Source: a bacterium
GTDB taxonomy: Bacteria > Patescibacteriota > Minisyncoccia > UBA6257 > 2-01-FULL-56-20
Reading direction: 5' to 3'
Assembly (NCBI GenBank): GCA_021801885.1
Contig: JAKABL010000029.1
Coordinates: forward strand, 1-7,852
DNA length: 7,852 bases
The notes beneath the pieces are model-generated. The model saw only the letters and a program-made list of their open reading frames with translations. It was not told the DNA's origin and made no database searches. Below, piece after piece: positions 1-5,789 of this stretch; the first letter of the stretch is position 1, and each line of letters starts with the position of its first letter. Made by a program: the position numbers and the translations under genes.

Positions 1-979
1 TGTAGACCGTTTCGAGCTCCTTTTTCGCCTGGGCGATCGCGCGATCGGAGAGGTCGAACGGGGAGCGGTAGTGGTGGGAAAAGATCATCCAGCGGAGAAG
101 TGCCGGTGCGTGGTGACCGTGGGCGCTGAGGAATTCGCGGATCGTCACGAAATTGCCTGCGCTCTTCGACATTTTCTTGCCATCCACGGTGAGCGCGCCC
201 ACGTGCATCCAGAGTCGCACGAACGGTTTCAGTCCCGACGCCGACTCCTGTTGCGCGATCTCCGCCTCGTGATGGGGGAACTTGAGGTCGATGCCGCCGC
301 CATGAACCTCGTATTGGGGCCCGAAATAGAATTCGCTTATCGCGGTGTCCTCGATATGCCATCCCGGACGGCCTTCGCCGAGAGGGGACGGCCATGATGG
401 CTCGTGCGCATTTGCGGCGTCGCGGAATTTCCATAAGCAGAAGTCGCCCTTGTTGCGCTTCCCCACGGCCTCGTCGATGCGCGATATGCCATCCTCCGCC
501 TGCGCCGCCGTGCGCCCGGAGAGCGCGCCATAGTCGGGGTCTTTGGCGATGTCGAAATACCATCCGTCGCCGTCGATCCGGTAGGCGAATCCGCGATCGA
601 TGAGGCGTTCGACCTGGGCGACGATCTGGGAAATGAACTGGGTCGCGGGGGCGTAGGTCGAGACCGCATCTACGCCGAGCGTCGCCATGTCCTCCCGATA
701 GGCATCGGTGAAGCGCGCGGCGATCTTTTCGGCGGAGGTTCGTTCGGTTTCCGCCTTGAGAATGATCTTATCGTCGACGTCCGTGATGTTCTGCACATAC
801 TGCACCTCGTAGCCGCGGGCGCGGAGGAGCTTTGCAAACAGATCGAACACCACATACGTGCGCGCGTTCCCTATATGGAGATAGTCATAGACCGTGGGAC
901 CGCACACAAAGAGGCGGATCTTCTTTTGGTCCGGGAGCGGTTCTTCCTGTCGCGAGAGGGAATTATAGAGGGAAAGCAT
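1..979 (-). CDS. cysS: Cysteinyl-tRNA synthetase, C-terminus cut off by window start
   Basis: Class I aminoacyl-tRNA synthetase that charges tRNA-Cys with cysteine in the cytoplasm. The first 326 codons are visible; the family is usually about 460 residues, so most of the helical and anticodon-binding C-terminus lies outside the window. Seen: the CGPTVYD motif at residues 26-32, the HIGH-type motif as HIGN at 35-38, NITDVDDK at 64-71, WPSPLGEGRPGWHIE at 196-210, the FPHHEAEIAQ block at 234-243, and KMSKS at 269-273. Of the four zinc ligands known from the E. coli enzyme (C28, C209, H234, E238), the equivalents C26, H236 and E240 are present, but the second cysteine is Asp211 (HIEDTA instead of HIECSA). 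The ATG at 979-977 gives the expected N-terminus; it has no SD at normal spacing and is preceded by ATTTCC. It lies 54 nt downstream of corA on the same strand and may be co-transcribed. Identification is secure. Confidence 0.96.
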   Translation of the reverse strand, partial: MLSLYNSLSRQEEPLPDQKKIRLFVCGPTVYDYLHIGNARTYVVFDLFAKLLRARGYEVQYVQNITDVDDKIILKAETERTSAEKIAARFTDAYREDMATLGVDAVSTYAPATQFISQIVAQVERLIDRGFAYRIDGDGWYFDIAKDPDYGALSGRTAAQAEDGISRIDEAVGKRNKGDFCLWKFRDAANAHEPSWPSPLGEGRPGWHIEDTAISEFYFGPQYEVHGGGIDLKFPHHEAEIAQQESASGLKPFVRLWMHVGALTVDGKKMSKSAGNFVTIREFLSAHGHHAPALLRWMIFSHHYRSPFDLSDRAIAQAKKELETVY

Positions 980-996
980 GGAAATGATATGGAGAC

Positions 997-1002
997 AGTA
1001 TA
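997..1002 (-). promoter_or_regulatory. Candidate -10 box for cysS
   Basis: On the minus strand TATACT lies 17 nt before the cysS ATG, predicting a start about 11 nt upstream of the gene. The stretch immediately upstream is very GC-rich (1003-1033) and offers no recognisable -35 box. A GGAGGAGG run at about 1004-1011 is more than 20 nt from the ATG, too far to act as its SD. The alternative is simple read-through from corA, since no terminator is visible between the two genes. Confidence 0.25.
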
Positions 1003-1033
1003 CCTCCTCCCGCCGCCGCCCGCCCGCCTGCGG

Positions 1034-1933
1034 TCAGAGCCAGCCCTTTTTCCTGAAATAGATCGCGAGCGCCACGATCCCCGCGATGATGACCCCCGTC
1101 ACTATCCAGAACGCCCCCGGCATGTTCATGAACGGCGTCCCGGGGATGTTCATACTGAAGATTGCGGCGAGGAGCATGAAGGGGAAGGTGAGGAAGGAGA
1201 GCGAGGTGAACGTCTTCATGACGCTCGTCGTTTTCATGTTCATGAGCTGGTTGTTCGTGTCTTCGAAGTCCGCGATGGCCTCGCGGTAATCGTCGATCTG
1301 GCTGACCACTTTGAGATGGTCGCCGAGGAGGTCGTTCAGGTAGACCTCGGCGTTCTTGCCCCAGAACGTCCTCCCGTTCAGGAGGAGCGAGTGGAGGATC
1401 GGTTCCTGGAGGCGCACGATGATCCGGTATTCCGACACGTCGCGCTTGACGTAGGTGATCTGCTCGAGCACTTCCTTTTCCTTGTCGTGGAAGATCTCGC
1501 GGCCCACCGCCTCCACCTTCTCGCGGATATGACGCAGCTGGCGCTCCTGGAACGCGATGAGGTTCTGTACGATCCGGTACATGAGCATGAGCGACGAATC
1601 GTATGCGGCGACGTCGAACTTGTCGAGGATGTCATAGATCGCTTCGTAGTGTACGGTGATGACGGCGTGTTTCGTGACGATGAAGTCGATCTCGGCCCTT
1701 ACGGACGCCTCGTCATCCTTGTCGTAGCGGGGGAAATAGTAAATGAAGAAAAGATAGTCTTTATAGGACTCGACGTGGCCGCGCACGGAAGGCGCCTTCA
1801 GTTCCTGGAGGATGACGGGGTGGATGCCGAATTCTTTGCCGAGCCATGCGATATCTTTATCCGTCGGTCGTTCGATATCGATCCATTGCACGCCGTCGCC
1901 TTGCGCGATCTTCATGTCCTTATGGTACCACAT
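1034..1933 (-). CDS. corA: CorA-family divalent cation transporter with SMN signature
   Basis: Predicted inner-membrane protein of the CorA (MIT) family, pentameric channels that usually carry Mg2+ into the cell. The 299-aa length is typical of the family. Seen: a cytoplasmic N-terminal alpha/beta domain (about 1-120), a long charged helical region (about 120-240) that would form the stalk helix, TM1 at about 243-259, the signature loop, TM2 at about 275-294, and a basic end FRKKGWL typical of the family. The loop normally reads GMN; here residues 260-262 are SMN, followed by IPGTPF. The glycine is thus replaced, which may alter selectivity or gating. The start at 1933 is supported by AGGAAAG at 1943-1937, with good SD spacing; the internal Met7 has a purine run too close to serve. 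It is divergent from the small gene at 2023. Family assignment is firm; the ion transported is not established. Confidence 0.93.
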   Translation of the reverse strand: MWYHKDMKIAQGDGVQWIDIERPTDKDIAWLGKEFGIHPVILQELKAPSVRGHVESYKDYLFFIYYFPRYDKDDEASVRAEIDFIVTKHAVITVHYEAIYDILDKFDVAAYDSSLMLMYRIVQNLIAFQERQLRHIREKVEAVGREIFHDKEKEVLEQITYVKRDVSEYRIIVRLQEPILHSLLLNGRTFWGKNAEVYLNDLLGDHLKVVSQIDDYREAIADFEDTNNQLMNMKTTSVMKTFTSLSFLTFPFMLLAAIFSMNIPGTPFMNMPGAFWIVTGVIIAGIVALAIYFRKKGWL

Positions 1934-1977
1934 AGACTTTCCTGTGCGCAGGGGCTGCTTCCATTTTCGATCAAATA

Positions 1978-1986
1978 TGGTATGGT
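1978..1986 (+). promoter_or_regulatory. Candidate extended -10 for the gene at 2023
   Basis: The 89-nt divergent region between corA and the small plus-strand gene is more AT-rich than its surroundings. It contains TGG followed by TATGGT, which resembles an extended -10 element; the predicted start would leave a leader of about 30 nt that includes the strong SD at 2008-2014. No convincing -35 is present. The reverse strand of the same AT-rich stretch presumably carries the corA promoter, but no single box stands out. Confidence 0.25.
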
Positions 1987-2007
1987 AATGCTTGCAGTAT
2001 ATCCCAC

Positions 2008-2014
2008 GAGGAGG
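2008..2014 (+). promoter_or_regulatory. Strong Shine-Dalgarno fixing the start at 2023
   Basis: GAGGAGG lies 8 nt before the ATG at 2023. It is the only near-perfect SD at normal spacing in the window. It favours the ATG at 2023 over the in-frame ATG at 2035 and contrasts with the SD-less starts of the chaperone genes and cysS. Confidence 0.8.
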
Positions 2015-2022
2015 CGTCTCAC

Positions 2023-2433
2023 ATGAGAGGTGTGATGACGGAACAGAAACTGACGGGGATCGTAAAAGATCTCCTTCGGGAGCGGTTCGGATCCAATGTC
2101 GATCCGGACTATCGTGCAGGGTTCTGTGCAGGGTTTCACGAACTGCCCAGTCCTTGCGCCTTCAAGCAGAGCATAATGTGCGCGGAAGGATTCCTTGCCG
2201 GACAGAACGTCCGCGCAACCTTCCTTTCGTTCCATGGAGGCACGACCGACGACATCGCCGTGGCCATGGTCCGCGCCGCGATGGATCCCGATGCAGGAGA
2301 ACGCATTCCCAAGGAGGTTTACGCGCAGGCACGGTGGGGTCTCCAGGGATTCTGCGCGACCCGCCGCGTCACGCGACGGCCTGCGCGGCTTATTCCCGGG
2401 GTTACCCTGGAACCGCTACCCCTCACTACGTGA
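2023..2433 (+). CDS. Small protein of unknown function (136 aa)
   Basis: I do not recognise this protein. It is predicted soluble, with no signal peptide or membrane segment. The N-terminus (6-22) could form an amphipathic helix. The middle (28-62) is rich in Gly, Ala, Phe and Cys, with cysteines at 35, 45 and 53 and a fourth at 111. The stretch 65-100 (LSFHGGTTDDIAVAMVRAA and following) looks like a mixed alpha/beta fold. The C-terminus (104-124) is strongly basic (WGLQGFCATRRVTRRPAR). The cysteines are not arranged as CxxC pairs, so a zinc ribbon is not indicated. Evidence that the gene is real: GAGGAGG at ideal distance, an intrinsic terminator 17 nt after the stop, and a fit in the gap between a divergent neighbour and the next promoter. 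It appears to be a single-gene transcript, apart from the heat-shock operon. Function unknown. Confidence 0.75.
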   Translation: MRGVMTEQKLTGIVKDLLRERFGSNVDPDYRAGFCAGFHELPSPCAFKQSIMCAEGFLAGQNVRATFLSFHGGTTDDIAVAMVRAAMDPDAGERIPKEVYAQARWGLQGFCATRRVTRRPARLIPGVTLEPLPLTT

Positions 2434-2436
2434 TAC

Positions 2437-2448
2437 TACCTATAGGTA
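2437..2448. repeat. Perfect 12-bp palindrome TACCTATAGGTA
   Basis: A perfect AT-centred palindrome lies between the stop codon of the small gene and its terminator hairpin. It could be a dimeric protein-binding site or an extra short hairpin ahead of the terminator. It is short enough to occur by chance, so no role is claimed. Confidence 0.4.
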
Positions 2449-2449
2449 T

Positions 2450-2481
2450 GCCGGACGAATTCCCCTCGTCCGGCCTTTTTT
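2450..2481 (+). terminator. Rho-independent terminator
   Basis: A 9-bp perfect stem pairs GCCGGACGA (2450-2458) with TCGTCCGGC (2466-2474) around a 7-nt loop, followed directly by CTTTTTT (2475-2481). It ends the transcript of the 2023-2433 gene and isolates it from the hrcA promoter, which begins about 10 nt later. Confidence 0.92.
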
Positions 2482-2491
2482 ATCCTGCGAT

Positions 2492-2518
2492 TTGGCAATC
2501 TCTTGACTCGATTGCTAA
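2492..2518. promoter_or_regulatory. Variant CIRCE operator (HrcA-binding site)
   Basis: The inverted repeat TTGGCAATC, 9 nt, GATTGCTAA has the exact geometry (9-9-9) of the CIRCE element, whose consensus arms are TTAGCACTC and GAGTGCTAA. Each arm differs from consensus at the same symmetric position (C to A on the left, G to T on the right); the left arm has one further change (A to G). The arms are complementary at 8 of 9 positions. The 9-nt spacer contains the -35 box, so bound repressor should block RNA polymerase. It sits directly upstream of hrcA, the usual place for autoregulation of the hrcA-grpE-dnaK-dnaJ operon. Confidence 0.9.
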
Positions 2519-2530
2519 CGTACGTATAAT
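2503..2530 (+). promoter_or_regulatory. Sigma70-type promoter of the heat-shock operon
   Basis: TTGACT (-35, 2503-2508) and TATAAT (-10, 2525-2530) are separated by 16 bp: a near-consensus housekeeping promoter. The -35 box lies inside the CIRCE spacer, and the right CIRCE arm occupies the space between the boxes. The predicted transcription start, about 7 nt after the -10, is near 2537, within the row of three ATG codons at 2533-2541. The mRNA should therefore be leaderless or nearly so. Regulation is expected to be by repression (HrcA) rather than by an alternative sigma factor. Confidence 0.88.
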
Positions 2531-2532
2531 GG

Positions 2533-3243
2533 ATGATGATGACCGAGCGTTCCGTGCAGATCCTTGAGGCGGCGATCCAGGAGTTCATTGCGGCGGGAGA
2601 GCCGGTGAGCTCCGGATTGCTCTATGAAAAATACGAGTTCGGCATAAAACCGGCCATGATACGCCTTGAGCTCGATGAGCTCGAAGCACAGGGCTATCTT
2701 GTGCAGCCGCATCATTCGGCGGGGCGCGTGCCGACGAATGCGGGCTACGAATTCTTTGCATCCCGTATGTTCGAGAATGCGGTGCGCGAGGCCGAGGAGC
2801 GCGCACGGAAAAGTGCGGCGCGCGCGGCGAGCCTCCGCGAACTTCTCGAAGAGCGGGCATGGCCGGACCTTTTGACGCGGCTTTCCGCGGAGCTCGGCCT
2901 TTTGAGCGTCGTTGCCGACTGCGCGCGCGAGGAGGTCTATAAGGCGGGTCTCCAGGCGCTCGTGACGCAGCTCGATTGGCAGGACCGGGACGGCATCCGC
3001 TCCGTGATCCGGGATTTCGAAGAAGTGGACGAACGGGTGTCGGCGGCCGCGCCCGAGGTCGGGAGGCTCGGCCTCGGTCCCCACGTGTTCATAGGAAGGA
3101 AGAGCCCCGTCACGAAGAGCGATGCGCTTTCGGTCGTGGGCGGCAACTACGACGCGGGCGACGGCGTCACGGTGTCCATTTTCGCGATAGGGCCGAAGCG
3201 GATGGATTATAAAAAAGTCATACGCATATTAAAAGAACTGTAA
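2533..3243 (+). CDS. hrcA: Heat-inducible transcription repressor HrcA, compact form
   Basis: Represses the chaperone operon by binding CIRCE. Seen: an N-terminal winged helix (about 4-75) with the family hallmarks TERSVQILEAAIQEFI, GEPVSS and the wing segment GYLVQPHHSAGRVPTNAGY; a charged helix at 80-108; and a C-terminal GAF-like segment ending LSVVGGNYDAGDGVTVSIFAIG and then PKRMDYKKVIRILKEL, which matches the conserved HrcA tail. At 236 aa it is about 100 residues shorter than typical HrcA (about 340), so the inserted dimerisation domain seems reduced or absent. The recognition helix reads KPAMIRLEL where the usual form is SPATIRNEM. Three consecutive ATGs (2533, 2536, 2539) offer starts; with a predicted transcript start near 2537, the one at 2539 may be the true leaderless start. 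No SD is present. It is followed after 12 nt by grpE. Confidence 0.93.
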   Translation: MMMTERSVQILEAAIQEFIAAGEPVSSGLLYEKYEFGIKPAMIRLELDELEAQGYLVQPHHSAGRVPTNAGYEFFASRMFENAVREAEERARKSAARAASLRELLEERAWPDLLTRLSAELGLLSVVADCAREEVYKAGLQALVTQLDWQDRDGIRSVIRDFEEVDERVSAAAPEVGRLGLGPHVFIGRKSPVTKSDALSVVGGNYDAGDGVTVSIFAIGPKRMDYKKVIRILKEL

Positions 3244-3257
3244 TTCCATAATTCCAT
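3242..3257 (+). repeat. Tandem 8-nt repeat at the grpE start
   Basis: AATTCCAT occurs twice back to back, beginning in the hrcA stop codon (3241-3243) and ending within the grpE ATG (3256-3258). Only the second copy is followed by G and so makes a start codon. There is no purine-rich SD in this 12-nt gap. A small tandem duplication, probably of little consequence. Confidence 0.5.
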
Positions 3258-3807
3258 GACCGACGAAGAGAACATTAACACGAACGGTGCGCAGGCCTCG
3301 GAGGGAGGCGTGGCTCCTGCCTCGGAGGTGGCATCCTTGGGGGCGCAGGACGATCTTGCGAAAACGCTCGCCGAGGCGGAACGGCAGCGCGACGAATATC
3401 TCGCGGGCTGGCAGCGTGCGCGGGCGGACTTCCTGAATTATAAGAAGGAAGAGCTTGCACATCTGGAAGAGGTGTCGCGATATGGAAACGCCGACATGAT
3501 CAAGGAGTTGATCGGTATCATCGATAACTTTGATCTCGCGCTCCGCACGCTCGAAAAGGACGGTCCCGTCGAAAAGGGCATTTACATCATCCGTATGCAA
3601 ATCGAGGATATTCTGAAGAAACGTGGTTTGGAGAAGATCTCTCTGCATGCGGGCGATCCGTTCGATCCGGCGGTGGCGGAAGCGCTCTCGGCCGTCGCAT
3701 CCGACCAGCCGCCCGGAACGATCGTCGAAGAGATAGAACCCGGCTACCGGTTGTATGAGAAAGTGCTGCGGCCGGCGCGCGTGATCGTCAGTAAGGACCA
3801 CGGATAA
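3256..3807 (+). CDS. grpE: GrpE nucleotide exchange factor
   Basis: Co-chaperone that drives ADP release from DnaK and so resets its substrate cycle in the cytoplasm. At 183 aa it has normal family length. Seen: a disordered acidic N-terminus (1-30), a long helix for the coiled-coil dimer (about 31-75) with the family segment RARADFLNYKKEE at 54-66, the conserved IIDNFDLAL at 88-96, and the C-terminal beta-wing domain with GDPFDPAVAEAL (133-144), GTIVEEIEPGY (154-164) and RLYEKVLRPARVIV (165-178). The position that is usually His in the FDPxxHEA motif is Ala here. The start has no SD and is preceded by ATTCC; the gap from hrcA is only 12 nt. It is transcribed with hrcA and dnaK from the CIRCE-controlled promoter. 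Identification is secure. Confidence 0.97.
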   Translation: MTDEENINTNGAQASEGGVAPASEVASLGAQDDLAKTLAEAERQRDEYLAGWQRARADFLNYKKEELAHLEEVSRYGNADMIKELIGIIDNFDLALRTLEKDGPVEKGIYIIRMQIEDILKKRGLEKISLHAGDPFDPAVAEALSAVASDQPPGTIVEEIEPGYRLYEKVLRPARVIVSKDHG

Positions 3808-3842
3808 TCCACAGTCGCAATCATCATTAACCACATATATTC

Positions 3843-5789
3843 ATGGCTAAAATAATCGGTATCGATCTCGGTACGACAAACAGCGCGGTCGCCGTCATGA
3901 AGAACGGCGAGCTGCAGATCCTCGAGAACAGCGAAGGGAACCGCACCACCCCGTCCATCGTCGCGCTTTCGAAGGGCGGCGAGCGTCTCGTGGGACTCCT
4001 CGCAAAGCGGCAGTCGGTGACGAATCCTAAGAACACGATCTTCTCCGTGAAGCGCCTCATCGGCCGGAAGTGGAGCGATCCGGAGGTCCAGCGCGACAAG
4101 GCATGGCTCCCGTACGACGTGCAGGAGGGTCCGAACGGCAGTATACAGGTGAAGATGGGCGATGCGTGGTATTCGCCGGAGGAGGTTTCCGCGATGATCC
4201 TTGCGAAGCTCAAGGCCGATGCGGAGGCACGGCTCGGCGAGAAGGTGGACGAGGCCGTCATCACGGTGCCCGCGTATTTCGACGATTCGCAGCGCCAGGC
4301 GACCAAGAATGCGGGCGAGATCGCGGGCCTCAAGGTGGACCGCATCATCAACGAACCGACGGCGGCCGCGTTCGCGTACGGTCTGAACACCGCAAAGAAC
4401 CAGAAGATCGTGGTCTACGATTTCGGCGGCGGCACGTTCGACGTATCGGTGCTCGAGATGGGCTACGATCCGGAAACCAAGGAGCAAACGGTCGAGGTCC
4501 GCGCGACGGGCGGCGATACGCATCTCGGCGGTGATGATTTCGATAAGAAGATCCAGGAATATCTCGTCGAGGAATACAAGAAGCAGGAGGGGATCGATAT
4601 TGCGAAGGATCCGCTCGCACTCCAGCGCCTCAAGGAGGCCGCGGAGCGTGCCAAGCACGAACTTTCGACCGCGATGGAGACGGAGATCAATCTTCCCTAC
4701 ATCACCTCCGATGCGCAGGGCCCGAAGCATTTTCAGATGAAGATGACCCGTGCGAAGCTCGAGTCGCTCGTGCAGGATTATCTTGACCGCTCCGTCATGC
4801 TGACCAAGGAGACGGTGACGGCGCCTGCGCCGAAGGGCGCCGGATTCCAGCTTTCCGAGATCGACGAAGTGATCCTCGTGGGCGGACAGACCCGCATGCC
4901 CGCGATGCAGGAGGCGGTGAAGAATCTTTTCGGCAAGGAGCCGCACAAGGGGATCAACCCCGACGAGGTGGTGGCGCTCGGCGCCGGCATCCAGGGCGAG
5001 ATCCTCGCGGCGAAGAAGGAGGGGCGGGCGACGGAGGGAGAGGTGAAGGACATCCTTCTCCTCGACGTCACGCCGCTTTCGCTGTCGATCGAAACGCTCG
5101 GCGGCGTCGCGACGCCGATGATCCCGAAGAATACCACGGTCCCGACCGCAAAGACGCAGACGTTCTCGACGGCGGCCGACAATCAGACGTCGGTCGAGGT
5201 GCACGTGCTCCAGGGCGAGCGCCCGATGGCGTCCGACAACAAGACGCTTGCCCGTTTCATTCTCGATGGCATCCCGCCTTCGCCGCGCGGCGTGCCACAG
5301 GTCGAAGTGACGTTCGATATCGATGCGAACGGCATTTTGAACGTGCATGCGAAGGATAAGGCGAGCGGGAAGACGCAGTCCGTGAAGATCGAGGCGTCAA
5401 CCAACCTTTCGAAGGAGGAAGTGGAGCGGCTCAAGAAGGAGGCCGAAGCCCATGCGGCGGAGGATGAAAAGAAGAAGGCGCTGATCGAAGCACGCAATCA
5501 GGCGGAGTCCCTCATCTACCTCGCGGAGAAATCGCTGCGCGACGCGGGTGAGACGCTCGCGGCGGATATCAAGACCGGCGTCAATGAAAAAATGGATGCG
5601 CTGAAGAAGGTAAAGGACGGCGACGATAAGGCCGCGATCGATGCGGCGGCCGCGGCGCTCTCCGCGGAAGTGCAAAAGATCGGCGCGGCAGCGTATAATA
5701 AAGAGAATGGACCTGAGGGAAGTGATCACGGGCAACCGGCCGACGGCGGAGACGACGATGGCGGGGCAGGACCCGAACAATCCGTCTAG
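3843..5789 (+). CDS. dnaK: Molecular chaperone DnaK (Hsp70)
   Basis: ATP-driven Hsp70 chaperone of the cytoplasm, working with DnaJ and GrpE. At 648 aa it has full length. Seen: the nucleotide-binding domain (1-400) with GIDLGTTNS (6-14), catalytic Lys70, VYDFGGGTFD (191-200), GDTHLGG (224-230) and ILVGGQTRMP (344-353); the interdomain linker DILLLDVTPLSL (403-414); the substrate-binding beta domain (about 415-520); and a helical lid (about 523-615). Two short stretches are longer than in E. coli DnaK: about 4 residues near 327-332 and about 10-12 residues near 389-400 (AAKKEGRATEGE). The C-terminus after residue 620 is a Gly/Asp-rich tail ending GPEQSV, without the usual acidic VDAEFEEV-type end. 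Residues 622-648 are encoded where the next gene overlaps in another frame. The start lies 35 nt after grpE, has no SD, and follows an AT-rich ATATATTC leader. Confidence 0.98.
   Translation: MAKIIGIDLGTTNSAVAVMKNGELQILENSEGNRTTPSIVALSKGGERLVGLLAKRQSVTNPKNTIFSVKRLIGRKWSDPEVQRDKAWLPYDVQEGPNGSIQVKMGDAWYSPEEVSAMILAKLKADAEARLGEKVDEAVITVPAYFDDSQRQATKNAGEIAGLKVDRIINEPTAAAFAYGLNTAKNQKIVVYDFGGGTFDVSVLEMGYDPETKEQTVEVRATGGDTHLGGDDFDKKIQEYLVEEYKKQEGIDIAKDPLALQRLKEAAERAKHELSTAMETEINLPYITSDAQGPKHFQMKMTRAKLESLVQDYLDRSVMLTKETVTAPAPKGAGFQLSEIDEVILVGGQTRMPAMQEAVKNLFGKEPHKGINPDEVVALGAGIQGEILAAKKEGRATEGEVKDILLLDVTPLSLSIETLGGVATPMIPKNTTVPTAKTQTFSTAADNQTSVEVHVLQGERPMASDNKTLARFILDGIPPSPRGVPQVEVTFDIDANGILNVHAKDKASGKTQSVKIEASTNLSKEEVERLKKEAEAHAAEDEKKKALIEARNQAESLIYLAEKSLRDAGETLAADIKTGVNEKMDALKKVKDGDDKAAIDAAAAALSAEVQKIGAAAYNKENGPEGSDHGQPADGGDDDGGAGPEQSV
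5694..5699 (+). promoter_or_regulatory. Candidate internal -10 box at the end of dnaK
   Basis: A perfect TATAAT lies inside dnaK (Tyr-Asn codons) and ends 7 nt before the ATG at 5707. A start of transcription would fall at about 5706, essentially on that ATG, mirroring the arrangement at hrcA. No good -35 is seen at 16-18 bp (the closest is TGCAAA at 5671-5676), so the box may be a chance result of the codons. Confidence 0.3.

Noticed and set aside
962..967. TATAAT on the minus strand near the cysS start
   Set aside because: It lies within codons 5-6 of cysS (Tyr-Asn), downstream of the start codon, and cannot serve that gene.
875..2026. A 383-codon open frame on the plus strand opposite corA
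   Set aside because: Antisense shadow of corA; the composition is Arg/His/Asp/Val-rich and no start signal is present.
3813..3839. Possible second CIRCE before dnaK (GTCGCAATC resembles the left arm)
   Set aside because: At the required 9-nt spacing the right side reads CACATATAT, with no match to the expected arm, so it is only a chance half-site.
3744..5348. A 534-codon open frame on the minus strand opposite dnaK
   Set aside because: It mirrors dnaK, a certain gene. Long antisense frames arise in GC-rich genes with G/C-ending codons. The product is rich in Arg, Leu and His with no family features.
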